64,000 nt of DNA from Astragalus membranaceus (taxonomy: Eukaryota > Streptophyta > Magnoliopsida > Fabales > Fabaceae). The stretch is from NCBI GenBank assembly GCA_039519185.1, contig CM076846.1, positions 149,434,605 through 149,498,604 on the forward strand. The letters run 5' to 3'. A model generated the notes under the pieces. That model was not told where the DNA came from. It ran no database searches and worked only from the letters and a program-made list of their open reading frames with translations. How positions within the stretch are numbered: the first letter of the stretch is position 1; each line of letters starts with the position of its first letter. Made by a program: the position numbers and the translations under genes. Of the stretch, positions 30,652-42,900 are shown one piece after another.

Positions 30652-32202
30652 TGTTATACCCCAATTTTGTCCGTCTTCTAGTTTTAGTCGTTTATTTTTT
30701 TTTGTAAATCGTGTTTTGAAGTCGCGTGATTACGAGAATTATCAGTATGGCGTCTCAGTTACTAATCCTAGCCAATTTCAATTACCCTGTTCAACTAAAT
30801 CGAAATACCGTTGTTTTAAATTAGGCATGCACGCGAATGATCGGTTGTTTCGTGCGTTCTTCAATTTAATCTTTGTATTTGGATTTAGTCGAACCTAATT
30901 GAGACTACCAAAGTCATTTTTCTCGCGATTGCGCTTGTCGTTTCAATTCAGGCTTAAGAATGCAATTCCAAGTTAATTTTTAGCGCTTTTAGTTAACAGG
31001 CCCATTTTTCTATTTTTGGGCCTCGTTTTAGCGTATTTGTTTAGTCTGGCCCGTTCTCGTCTTTGTATTCGGCCCGACTCCTTTTTCTTGTTATTAATCT
31101 TATTTTGTTTATATAATTTATTTAAGCAATATAATATCAAAAAATGGCAAAAAAAATTCTATTTATTGTTTATTTACAATTTAATAGTGTCCAAGATGTC
31201 CAAAAGTCCAAAATATACAAAAATAATAATCATCCAAAAATGCCAAAAAATACAAATCCGAAAATACAAATAATAATAGGCAGCAGCAGATCCATGGGCT
31301 AATTCTTGTTGCCCAAGAGTCCAATAACCTGAAAAAGGAAATAAAATCAGGTTAGAATCAAAGAATTCATTTTCCAAAACCTAAAGATGCCTATAAAATC
31401 AACAATCCGCAGACACAGAAAAGGGGACCCAAAATTCAGACAGAGAAAAACACACAGAAAATCATATACGAAAATTCAATAAAAATCAGAGCAAAAATTA
31501 GGGTTCCACACTGGAACCCTAATCACAAAGTTTTAAAAAAAATAGAAGCAGTAGTGGTTCAGTAGCAGTCAAGGATCCAAGGAAGCGGGTACGCAGTACC
31601 AGTAACTCAGATCCGCAGCGATAGCAAAGCAGAAGGATACGTACAAGAAGCTGGAATTCAGCAAAAAGAGAGAGCAGAGCAAACAGGAGATTATCAGAAG
31701 CTGGAAAAGAGGTTAGTTACTAAGATTTCGTTTTCATCATATTTTGTCGAGCTTAGTACATAATAGATTTTTCTTTTGCAAAGAATTGTATTTGTTGTTA
31801 TCCTGAAATCAATATTGAAACCGTATATATGAACTAAAGAAAAATAATTAGGTTCAGCTTATATCCTTTTTTTTAAGAAATACTGATACTGTAAATAAAT
31901 TAGGGTTATGAACATATTACGTTGAATAAACGAAATCAATGAAAGAATAGGACAGGCTACAGTTCAGATTAGGATTATGAGTAGATTAGGGTTTCAAAAT
32001 AGGCACTGTGATAAAAAACTAGTTTCTTTAGAGATCTACCTTTCAAAAAAACGAATTACCAAGAGAACCCAGTAGCAAAAATCGAAAATCCGAACATAAT
32101 AGGAAAGAAGAAAGAACAGAATCGAAAAACAAAAAAACAACAAAAATAGAAGTAACAGTGGAAGATAGAAAATATAAAAAAAAATTAAAGTCAGAAACTT
32201 AC

Positions 32203-32747
32203 CTTCGACCACCGTAGATGGTGGTGGTTTGCCCAAACTCGTCGTCGCTAGTCGGCGTTCCTTCGTTCCCCCCAAGGCTCGCCGGTCACCATCGTCACCG
32301 TCACAAGCAACACGCCCTCCATCATCACAGTCACACCACCGCAGCAGCTCCGACGTAACCCCTGCTCTGTCGCCGTCATGGCGGCGTTCTCTCGCAGCAC
32401 CGCGAGCTGCTCCCGTTCGCACGGTCGTCTTCATTCCCCCTTTACTGTCGCCTGGCCGTCGAAAACGGAAAGACAGCCGTGAACCACCCTGTGTCGCCGT
32501 CAGCGTCTCCGTGGCTCTCTCCTCTCTCCCCCTCTCTTCACGCGTCTCCTCTCTGTTTCTCTCACAGCGAACTCTCTCCCTTCCCCTTCGTTTTTCTGGT
32601 TCTCTCTCTCTTCTCCACGATTTTCGCCCTCTCCCTCTCCTGAAAGTTCGCAAGCTTCTCTCTCTCTTGAAAGACTGCTGCGGCGCAGCGAGAGATAGAG
32701 GATAACAAAATTAGGTTTTGCAAAAAACCCTAATTTCTCTTTAAATA
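32203..32747 (-). promoter_or_regulatory. Antisense TATA-like box and putative exon in LARD 5' LTR
   Basis: On the minus strand TATTTAAA (32747-32740) is followed by aaaacctaattttg, a GC-rich stretch, the imperfect hairpin CCACCatctacGGTGG (32224-32209) and a consensus donor AAG|GTAAGT at 32202. The order matches the solo LTR and the 61145 copy. The same layout is at 41470-42014 in the other LTR. A 205-codon Arg/Glu-rich frame over it is compositional. Confidence 0.45.
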
Positions 32748-33030
32748 CCTCCCCCATTTTATCTTATTATTATTTATTTATCTTTTTTAAATTTCCTGGT
32801 TTATACTTACACACCCCTCATTAGCGCGTACACCCCTCCCTCACTTAAGGCCAGTTTCGCATTCTGGGCCCTCAGATGCGAACTGGGCTTCTTTTTTACA
32901 CCACCTATTAATTATACAACCCCTTGCTGCTAATAACACCCTATTTTATCATTTCACCACCTTTTTCTCGTTTTTTTTAATTTAATTTAATTCTCTTCAA
33001 GACAAAATATTTTCTCATAAATTAAAAACT

Positions 33031-33290
33031 TTGTTAATAGTCTTGTGAAGCCTTTGCTTGCATGATTATTAACAACGAGGTACTAGTGGTGATCACTTGG
33101 AGCCTTTGCTCAATTGATCATCATGAACGCCTAATTTTCCTAAAGATTTTCACTAAATCAAAAACTTTGTTAGTAGTCTTGCGAAGCCTTTGCTTGCATG
33201 ATTATTAACAATGGAGTGCTAACGGTGGTCACTTGGAGCCTTTGCTCAATTGATCATCATGAAAGCTCAATTTTCACAATTAAACAAGAT
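33031..33290 (+). repeat. Duplicated ~136-bp LTR unit
   Basis: Two units begin ttgttaatag and ttgttagtag and each hold gaagcctttgcttgcatgat and ttggagcctttgctcaattg, which can form short stem-loops (e.g. TTGgAGC/GCTCAA). The same pair occurs at 42299-42560, inverted at 24890-25150 and inverted at 61690-61950. Confidence 0.8.
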
Positions 33291-33323
33291 AAAAAACAAA
33301 AAAATGTTTTCCAAACAAAGAAG

Positions 33324-33390
33324 AACTACGTAGCTTTGAATTCTCCATTGCACCAGGAGATACGTAGGAGCGGGTCACATCCCGTCAAGC
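33324..33390 (+). repeat. Two-hairpin module 1
   Basis: ACTACGTAGC...GGAGATACGTAG forms an outer stem (CTACGTA/TACGTAG, CTCC/GGAG); GCGGG tcacat CCCGTC forms a second. Identical copy at 42591-42657. Confidence 0.75.
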
Positions 33391-33450
33391 ATAACAAATA
33401 AAAATCATTTTCACAATAAATTTTCAACAATTATTTTCGAAAGAACCTAG

Positions 33451-33514
33451 AACTACGTCGCCTTTGATTCTCCACCCGGAGATACGTAGGAGCAGGGCCA
33501 CGCCCCTGTCAAGC
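33451..33514 (+). repeat. Two-hairpin module 2
   Basis: Same layout; the second stem is CAGGG gccacgc CCCTG, changed on both sides relative to module 1. Copy at 42718-42781. Confidence 0.75.
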
Positions 33515-33785
33515 GCAAAAACAAATAATTTCTAAATAAAAAAATACAAACACATCTCTTTCAAAAATCAAAAATCTTATTTTCAAAGTAGGGGATTAAG
33601 TCGGTCGTACGGCCGGGTTAATCATTGTTTTAGGATAAGTGAACTGTGGTCCTTCAGAGCCCCAGCGCTCCTTCAGCCCCCAGCGGCCCTTCAGACCCCC
33701 AGTGGTCCTCCAACACAGATCACATAGTCCTAAAACCCCTACCTTAAAAAACACCAACCCACAAACATTTTCTACACACACCAAG

Positions 33786-33852
33786 AACTACGTAGCTTTG
33801 AATTCTCCATCGCACCGGGAGATACGTAGGAGCGGGCCATGTCCCGTCAAGC
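33786..33852 (+). repeat. Two-hairpin module 3
   Basis: ACTACGTAGC...GGGAGATACGTAG followed by GCGGG ccatgt CCCGTC. Copy at 43053-43119. Confidence 0.75.
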
Positions 33853-34212
33853 ACTTCTTTCTAAAAACCCTTTTTTTCCTTTCTCTACAAAAATAAAAAA
33901 ATTTATTAAGTTCTTTAATTCATTTTCAATAAGAAATAAAGAGGCAAATTAGATATTTTTCAAGTCAACACACTAAAACCACATATTTAATTAAAGGTTC
34001 CCTCTCAGTAGAGAGGACGTGTGGGGTGCTAACACCTTCCCTGCGCGTAACCGACCCCCGAACCCTATTCTCTAGTTTCGCAAGACCAATCGCTTTCCAA
34101 AAAAGGTTTTCCTAATATTTTCCTTAATAAATATTGGTGGCGGCTTCATTGTTTTTTAGAAAAGTTGTAAACGAGGAAGGCATTCCCTCGGGGACTTTTT
34201 CGGGCGCAACAG

Positions 34213-34231
34213 CTGGCGACTCCACTGGGGA
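34213..34231 (+). other. Primer-binding site of the LARD-like element
   Basis: Starts one to two bases after the 5' LTR with TGGCGACTCCACTGGGGAC. TGG pairs with a tRNA CCA end. Sites of this type are reported for Ogre/Tat elements primed by an arginine tRNA; I infer the tRNA, having no sequence to compare. Confidence 0.75.
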
Positions 34232-37200
34232 CTAAAAAAAAAAACACTTTTTTCCAAAAGTGGGTCAAGCCTAATTAATTAAATGTGTGGTTTATATGAT
34301 TGATTTGAATATTTTGCTTTGCCTCTCTTCTTCTTCCTTTTTCATAAGCATGTTACATCCATGTGCATTCTTATTCTATGTTTGCTTTTGCAATAGATAG
34401 TTACTTCTTTTCTTAGTTCCCTCATGCATTACTTCCCCTTTCTTATCATGTCCCCTTCTTCTCTGCTCCCTTTCCTATGGTAAGCACATGCATACTTCCC
34501 CTTTCTTATCATGTCCCCTTCTTCTTTGCTCCCTTTCTTGAGGTAAGTAGTGCATTGTTATTGGCACCCTAGATTAGTTTATATTGGATCGATATTGAAC
34601 CCTAGGATAAACAACATGCTATTTGTCTGGACTGCTCTGGATTTTCATTTGCAGGTGGGGAAGGGTAGTTATTCCTAGGTGTTGTGCCCTCGACACACAC
34701 TTCACATCCTATACTTGTGAGCATTGAGTGGGGCCTAAAACCCAAGGTCTGAACAAAAACCTAGGGGAGTGGGAACGATTAGTGACTGCCATTCGTAGAC
34801 CTTTGTCTGTATGGCTCTCATGAAAGTTCCACCCAAGAGTGCGCTTTGTCATGATGCCTCACACTCGGTAGCTTTCTACGATTGTGAGTGCCATCATGAG
34901 AGAGACTTCAGCTTTTGGTTGCCATTGTAAGGAAGTGATCAGAACCTACATGGGAGGATTACCCCTTTCGTCGACTTTAGACCCTAGGATCCCCACCCTT
35001 TGTAGGACACGAGGGCACGCCTTTGTTTGTTGCATTAGTTTAGGCATTCCTTTTTCTTAAACCCTATTTCAAAAATCGTAGAAAATAATATCCTTATTTT
35101 CTTACCCTCTTTTTATGTAAATGACACATCATTTCGCATCCACATCATTTCGCATCCACATCATTTCGCATTCACATCGTTTCGCACCATTGCATTTGCA
35201 TCTAACAAAAGTTCGAAAAAAAAAACATTCATCTTGCATTCCCTTTCATTACATAAAGATAAAACAAAAAAACAATTATCATCTGCATAGCATAAGCATT
35301 TCATTTATAATCATGAAAAGAAAATCCTCGTCAAGTTCATCCGAGATGAGACATTCATGCATAAGCATTATTTGAAAAGAGACACAGTAGAACTACGCAA
35401 GCTTTGATTCCTCATTTACAATGGGGATACGTAGGAGCGGGTCATACCCGTCAAGCACATTTTTCTAAAACCTTTTTTCCAATAAATCATTTGCATCTCC
35501 AAATAATTTTCAAAATCATGTTCCAAAACTAAAAAAACAAAAAAAGAAAATCATTGTGAGTATCATGCATCTCATTGTACAAAAAAAAAATGAAAACAAG
35601 AAAGCATCTCATTCATAATCATGAATAAAAATCATCATCAAATTTATTCCAAATGTAGCATTCATGCATCATTTCATTAACCTCATCACTTTGGTTCAAA
35701 TACATCATTCCTCCATACATGCATCTTTCAAAAAAGGAAGGGGCATTGGCATTTCATACCTTGCCTTGCCTCTAAAAAAAAAAAAAATCATAATCAGCAT
35801 TTAGAAAAAAACATCATTCCTGCATCTTTCATCATTCAAAAGAAAAAGGGGGCATTGGTATTTCGTACCTTGTCTCGCCTCTAAAAAATAAAAAAAATAA
35901 AAAAATCAAAATCAAAAATCATTTTGAAAAAAAAGGGGCATCATTCTTGCATCATTCGCATTGGCATTCCATGTTTTGTCTTGCATTAAAAATAACAAAA
36001 TTATTTAGAATAAGCCACGCTCATCGAGTGGTCATTCTCCACGCATTTGCATCATACTTGCATATCATAATTTGTTCATTCATTCATTACATAAAATAAG
36101 AGTTGTGATGAGAAGCAAGACGTTCTTGCGAAACAATCATCCTTTTTGAAAAAGTTTATCCTTACTTGGTTGCAAACTCAAGGTGTTCCAAGGCACTCAG
36201 TTTTTCAAAAGCACTGCATCCCATCCATTCCATGACAAAAGACTGAAATAGTGTATCAAAGAAAAAACAAATTTTTAACTGATGTTAACTCTCTGTGAAG
36301 CATTCTTCTAATGAGCGTGCATGCTATGAGTACATTCTCTTGTTTGAGTCCGTTGGTTTTCCTCCCTTACCACAGTTTCCCGTCCAAGTCTAGTCCCGCC
36401 CCATCCACCCATAAAGTGCATATTCTCCCCATCAGTGCGTATTTGACTTTTGATTCAAGTCCTCCATGCTGGGGCAAGTCTGTGATCACTAATTTTCCTT
36501 GTCGGTATCATATTCCTTCAGTGCAAGTCTCTCAAAAAAAAATAATAATAATAAATAAGAAAGCAAGCTCGCTAGGTTGAAAACCCGCAAAGGGCGGCCT
36601 AGGCAAAAAGGAGCGCCCGGTGGACTGAAAACTCGCAAAGAGCGGTCCAGGCAAAAATTAGGGCACACAAAAAAGGAAAAAAGAGCAAACACATGAAGAT
36701 AGATAAATTATTGTTCTAAAGTTAAGTCTCATAGAAATAAGCAATCGGGATTTGAAATGAAGTTTGGCCATCTCCTCAAAAACCCCAAAATCCCAGAAAG
36801 TCCCTTTCCTACCCACCTTGAGCCAAGGAAAACCAAAATCCAAAGATCACCCTAGGCAAGGATCACCCCAAATAAAAAAATAGTGCATCACTTTTTATCA
36901 GCTCACCCGAGTCAAAGAAGGAAAAGAATCATAAAACAAAAAAAGAAGAAAAAAAAAAGGGAAAAGAGAAAATAAAAAAAAAGGGGATTCAAAAATGAAA
37001 ATCCCAAAACAAAAGAAAATACAAAAGAAATGTGAGTGGTGAGCTGGTACATGTTACCACAAAACACAAGAGATCCTTGTCTAAATAAACCTTCAAACAC
37101 TTCATCATTCCAACACCTGATTCCATAAACCTTCAAACACTTCCTTTGGCCTCAACATCAAACCCCTTAGTCATTCTACCATGAGACACGAATTTGCTTT

Positions 37201-39639
37201 AACAGAGCCCAAACAAGCCCAATAACCATCTTCCTCATAGACCATTAACCGTCAATCAACGCCAAACAAAATTCACCCTCCCATTAGCCTCAAACACTTC
37301 ATTAAGCCTAACCCTCCTTCCTTCACAAAACACCACAATCCCGAAAAGTCCATTCCGATCAAAGACCGGTTGCTTTTGTTCACTCGAATTCTAATCTTAG
37401 GACGAACAAGCTTATCTATGTACAATGTGTTTGCTCAAAAGTAAAACAAACGATCAGAAAAAAGAAAGCTGATCAAGAAAGAATAAACCTTCAGAAAAAA
37501 AGAGAACTGAGGAAATAAAAACGAACAGTCAGAAAAAAGAAAGCTGACAAAATAAAAAAGAGGGACTTGCACTCCAAAACACATTCAAGACGCATTAAAA
37601 CAAGGTTTAGTGATCACCAGGTAAGGATTCTTTCGCACCAAAAGTCAAGACATCAGTAGAGAACCAAAGATTTGCACTGAGAATACCACTCAGACCCAAA
37701 AGTTGGGGCATTCTCTTCACCACCCACACACCCTAGTCTTGGGAAAGTCTGTTCAATGCCCATCCCATGTCACTCCAGTTGTCAATGTCATTCCAAAGTG
37801 GGGCGAGTGCATTCCCATTCCTTCACCTCATTCGTTTCCATAAAAACCTCACCGGGGCAATCTCTCAACTCACTATCCTAAACAAGACCTTGTCATTCTG
37901 ATTAGGGCAGCTTTGTCCTCGTTATGACTGGGGCAACATCAAATTCTGTGGGTTGAAGCAAAACCCCTTTCATTCCAGCTTTCATCCCAAGAGCCGAAGC
38001 GTTCCCAATTCATCATCTTCTACACCCCTGGTTGTTGTCACCACTAGACAGGGGCAAATTATTCACTCGTCAAAGACCTGAATTGGGGCAATCTTGTATC
38101 TCTTGGTCCCTCATAAGCTTCGGCAATAGCCATGTCGGTCATTCCTTCACTTGCCATAAAAGTCCATTCCAAGTTAACTGACTCATTCATTCACATTTGC
38201 ACTCTTATGCATGCTTACTAGACAATGCTTCAAAAAGAGAGAACACAAGTTGTTTACGTGATATCTAAAATTCAGTCATCATGGAAAGAAGGAGAAAACA
38301 AATGAGGTTGTTTGTAAATAAAAACCTTGAGAACACCGGAGTTTGAATCAAATTCAATTTTTTCAACAGAATGGGCAATAGTCATCTCAATTCCTTGCAT
38401 TCAAAGTCTCGCATCTCATCATCACAAAAATGTCTACCTCACGCATCTAGGCATCTCAATCTATTCATTATAGCATTTGCATCAAAGCATTACATTTGCA
38501 TCTTCACATTTTGTGCATTCATCACATAGTAAAAAGAGAAAGCGTTCCACATCAGTTGCACCATATTAATACTTGCATTTCATAGAAGAAAATAGTAAAG
38601 AAGAAAAAGCAGAAATCTTTTCATTGCATTGGCATCATATTAATGTTCGCAATTCATAAAAAAGGGAAAAGAACAAAATCATTGCATGTCATTCATCATT
38701 AGAGCATTACATTTTGCATCAGATATTCCATAGAAAAAGCAAAGAAAGCAAAAAGAAAACAAAGAAAAGAAACCACAAAAGCAACACAAAAACATTCCCT
38801 GTCATCCAGCATTCCATATCATTCATCATTTCACAAGCATTCCTTTGTCATTCAATCATCAAACATTAAAGCAGTGCATACGCATCATATTAACGTTAGC
38901 ATTTCCATAAAAGGGAAAAAGAACAAGAATCATTGCATCAAACATCAGAGCATTGCATCATATTAATGTTTGCATTTCATAGAAGAAGCAAAAAGAAACA
39001 AACAGAAGTTAGAACAGGAGCATTTCATTCATCAAAACATCAATCATCGCATACATTTGCATTCAAACATCAAAGCAATACAGTGGCATCACATCAATAC
39101 TTGCATCTCATAGAAGAAAAGAAAGCTAAAGCGTCCCATGTCATTCATCATTTCATGTTATTCATCAGCAATATTCACACTTCATAGAAAAAAGGCAAAA
39201 AAGAAAATTTTTCCATTTCATGTCATCTGTCATTCCATTAAAATACATGAGCATTCATCAAAACTTTGCATTCACATACCCATGATTCTTAAAAGAGCAA
39301 AAAGAGAAGCCAAAAGAGAGAAAAGAAAAGAGAGCGCTCAAGCGCGCATTGCGGATTGGAGCACAGAGATCATCACTCCCTTCTGCCCAGGTCTCACGTC
39401 GCGTACGAGCAACGCGATGGACCGCAGCCCCATGTGAGGTTCAACGGAATAGTTGTATCAGCCTAAGATACAGTGGACGCCGTGCATTGATCAGTATATC
39501 AGTTCCGGAGCTGATAACGATCCCCCCGGCCGCTCGAAAAGGCCAATAGGAAGCGTGCTCCTCAAAGCCACGTGCAAACTCGGATTCACCAAGAGTCCGT
39601 TTAGGGATTACAGGTTTTAGGCAGCCTGGGCAATTTACC

Positions 39640-39790
39640 GCTTTTCTGCACGCCAAGTGCCCATTTACCGCTTTCTGCACGCCAAGTGCCCATTTACCGC
39701 TTTTCTGCACGCCAAGTGCCCATTTACCGCTTTTCTGCACGCCAAGTGCTCGTTTACCGCTTTCTGCACGCCAAGTGCCCGTTTTACCCT
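39640..39790 (+). repeat. 31-bp minisatellite near LARD 3' end
   Basis: Five to six head-to-tail copies of a unit with catttaccgcttt(t)ctgcac and gccaagtgcc, differing mainly by one t. No unique spacers separate the copies, so it is a tandem array. Confidence 0.88.
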
Positions 39791-39917
39791 TTTTGCCTCA
39801 GGTTTCTCTAGGTAGACAAAATTGGTATAATTTCTGAATTCTTTATTTCTATTTTGCCTCGGAATATGTTTCGGCCAATTCATATTCCTTGTCAAAATCC
39901 AAATAAAGAGGGGCAGC

Positions 39918-42900
39918 TGTTATACCCCAATTTTGTCCGTCTTCTAGTTTTAGTCGTTTATTTTTTTTTGTAAATCGTGTTTTGAAGTCGCGTGATTACG
40001 AGAATTATCAGTATGGCGTCTCAGTTACTAATCCTAGCCAATTTCAATTACCCTGTTCAACTAAATCGAAATACCGTTGTTTTAAATTAGGCATGCACGC
40101 GAATGATCGGTTGTTTCGTGCGTTCTTCAATTTAATCTTTGTATTTGGATTTAGTCGAACCTAATTGAGACTACCAAAGTCATTTTTCTCGCGATTGCGC
40201 TTGTCGTTTCAATTCAGGCTTAAGAATGCAATTCCAAGTTAATTTTTAGCGCTTTTAGTTAACAGGCCCATTTTTCTATTTTTGGGCCTCGTTTTAGCGT
40301 ATTTGTTTAGTCTGGCCCGTTCTCGTCTTTGTATTCGGCCCGACTCCTTTTTCTTGTTATTAATCTTATTTTGTTTATATAATTTATTTAAGCAATATAA
40401 TATCAAAAAATGGCAAAAAAAATTCTATTTATTGTTTATTTACAATTTAATAGTGTCCAAGATGTCCAAAAGTCCAAAATATACAAAAATAATAATCATC
40501 CAAAAATGCCAAAAAATACAAATCCGAAAATACAAATAATAATAGGCAGCAGCAGATCCATGGGCTAATTCTTGTTGCCCAAGGGTCCAATAACCTGAAA
40601 AAGGAAATAAAATCAGGTTAGAATCAAAGAATTCATTTTCCAAAACCTAAAGATGCCTATAAAATCAACAATCCGCAGACACAGAAAAGGGGACCCAAAA
40701 TTCAGACAGAGAAAAACACACAGAAAATCATATACGAAAATTCAATAAAAATCAGAGCAAAAATTAGGGTTCCACACTGGAACCCTAATCACAAAGTTTT
40801 AAAAAAAACAGAAGCAGTAGTGGTTCAGTAGCAGTCAAGGATCCAAGGAAGCGGGTACGCAGTACCAGTAACTCAGATCCGCAGCGATAGCAAAGCAGAA
40901 GGATACGTACAAGAAGCTGGAATTCAGCAAAAAGAGAGAGCAGAGCAAACAGGAGATTATCAGAAGCTGGAAAAGAGGTTAGTTACTAAGATTTCGTTTT
41001 CATCATATTTTGTCGAGCTTAGTACATAATAGATTTTTCTTTTGCAAAGAATTGTATTTGTTGTTATCCTGAAATCAATATTGAAACCGTATATATGAAC
41101 TAAAGAAAAATAATTAGGTTCAGCTTATATCCTTTTTTTTAAGAAATACTGATACTGTAAATAAATTAGGGTTATGAACATATTACGTTGAATAAACGAA
41201 ATCAATGAAAGAATAGGACAGGCTACAGTTCAGATTAGGATTATGAGTAGATTAGGGTTTCAAAATAGGCACTGTGATAAAAAACTAGTTTCTTTAGAGA
41301 TCTACCTTTCAAAAAAACGAATTACCAAGAGAACCCAGTAGCAAAAATCGAAAATCAGAACAGAATAGGAAAGAAGAAAGAACAGAATCGAAAAACAAAA
41401 AAACAACAAAAATAGAAGTAACAGTGGAAGATAGAAAATATAAAAAAAAAATTAAAGTCAGAAACTTACCTTCGACCACCGTAGATGGTGGTGGTTTGCC
41501 CAAACTCGCCGTCGCTAGTCGGCGTTCCTTCGTTCCCCCCAAGGCTCGCCGGTCACCATCGTCACCGTCACAAGCAACACGCCCTCCATCATCACAGTCA
41601 CACCACCGCAGCAGCTCCGACGTAACTCCTGCTCTGTCGCCGTCATGGCGGCGTTCTCTCGCAGCACCGCGAGCTGCTCCCGTTCGCACGGTCGTCTTCA
41701 TTCCCCCTTTACTGTCGCCTGGCCGTCGAAAACGGAAAGACAGCCGTGAACCACCCTGTGTCGCCGTCAGCGTCTCCGTGGCTCTCTCCTCTCTCCCCCT
41801 CTCTTCACGCGTCTCCTCTCTGTTTCTCTCACAGCGAACTCTCTCCCTTCCCCTTCGTTTTTCTGGTTCTCTCTCTCTTCTCCACGATTTTCGCCCTCTC
41901 CCTCTCCTGAAAGTTCGCAAGCTTCTCTCTCTCTTGAAAGACTGCTGCGGCGCAGCGAGAGATAGAGGATAACAAAATTAGGTTTTGCAAAAAACCCTAA
42001 TTTCTCTTTAAATACCTCCCCCATTTTATCTTATTATTATTTATTTATCTTTTTTAAATTTCCTGGTTTATACTTACACACCCCTCATTAGCGCGTACAC
42101 CCCTCCTTCACTTAAGCCCAGTTTCGCATTCTGGGCCCTCAGATGCGAACTGGGCTTCTTTTTTCCACCACCTATTAATTATACAACCCCTTGCTGCTAA
42201 TAACACCCTATTTTATCATTTCACCACCTTTTTCTCGTTTTTTTTAATTTAATTTAATTCTCTTCAAGACAAAATATTTTCTCATAAATTAAAAACTTTG
42301 TTAATAGTCTTGTGAAGCCTTTGCTTGCATGATTATTAACAACGAGGTACTAGTGGTGATCACTTGGAGCCTTTGCTCAATTGATCATCATGAACGCCTA
42401 ATTTTCCTAAAGATTTTCACTAAATCAAAAACTTTGTTAGTAGTCTTGCGAAGCCTTTGCTTGCATGATTATTAACAATGGAGTGCTAACGGTGGTCACT
42501 TGGAGCCTTTGCTCAATTGATCATCATGAAAGCTCAATTTTCACAATTAAACAAGATAAAAAACAAAAAAATGTTTTCCAAACAAAGAAGAACTACGTAG
42601 CTTTGAATTCTCCATTGCACCAGGAGATACGTAGGAGCGGGTCACATCCCGTCAAGCATAACAAATAAAAATCATTTTCACAATAAATTTTCAACAATTA
42701 TTTTCGAAAGAACCTAGAACTACGTCGCCTTTGATTCTCCACCCGGAGATACGTAGGAGCAGGGCCACGCCCCTGTCAAGCGCAAAAACAAATAATTTCT
42801 AAATAAAAAAATACAAACACATCTCTTTCAAAAATCAAAAATCTTATTTTCAAAGTAGGGGATTAAGTCGGTCGTACGGCCGGGTTAATCATTGTTTTAG

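Larger units (their letters stand above)
30652..34211 (+). repeat. 5' LTR of the LARD-like element
   Basis: Contains a perfect 11-bp-stem palindrome around 31498-31522 (ttagggttcca / tggaaccctaa), a GC-rich block (32200-32700), the duplicated ~136-bp unit (33031-33290) and three two-hairpin modules (33324-33390, 33451-33514, 33786-33852). Confidence 0.94.
34212..39917 (+). other. Interior of the LARD-like element, non-coding
   Basis: 5.7 kb without a credible frame. It holds cattccc/gcatcatatt-type short repeats (35100-36100, 38450-39260), many ggggca motifs (37680-38110) and a fourth two-hairpin module at 35391-35456 (CGGG tcata CCCG). Near the 3' end are a GC-richer stretch (39310-39620) and a minisatellite. 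The purine tract aaagaggggcagc (39905-39917) precedes the 3' LTR. Retained ends and lost genes are typical of LARDs. Confidence 0.8.

Noticed and set aside
32036..32705. 205-codon minus and 158-codon plus frames (and copies at 41309-41972)
   Set aside because: Both strands are open through a GC-rich LTR block; Arg/Glu/Ser-rich, not conserved as protein with the other LTR copies.
39640..39790. Regular repeats resembling a CRISPR array
   Set aside because: Units are head-to-tail with no unique spacers, and the DNA is plant nuclear.
34212..39917. Possible hidden gag or accessory gene in the LARD interior
   Set aside because: Only frames under 100 codons with low complexity; no zinc knuckle, protease or RT motif found by eye.
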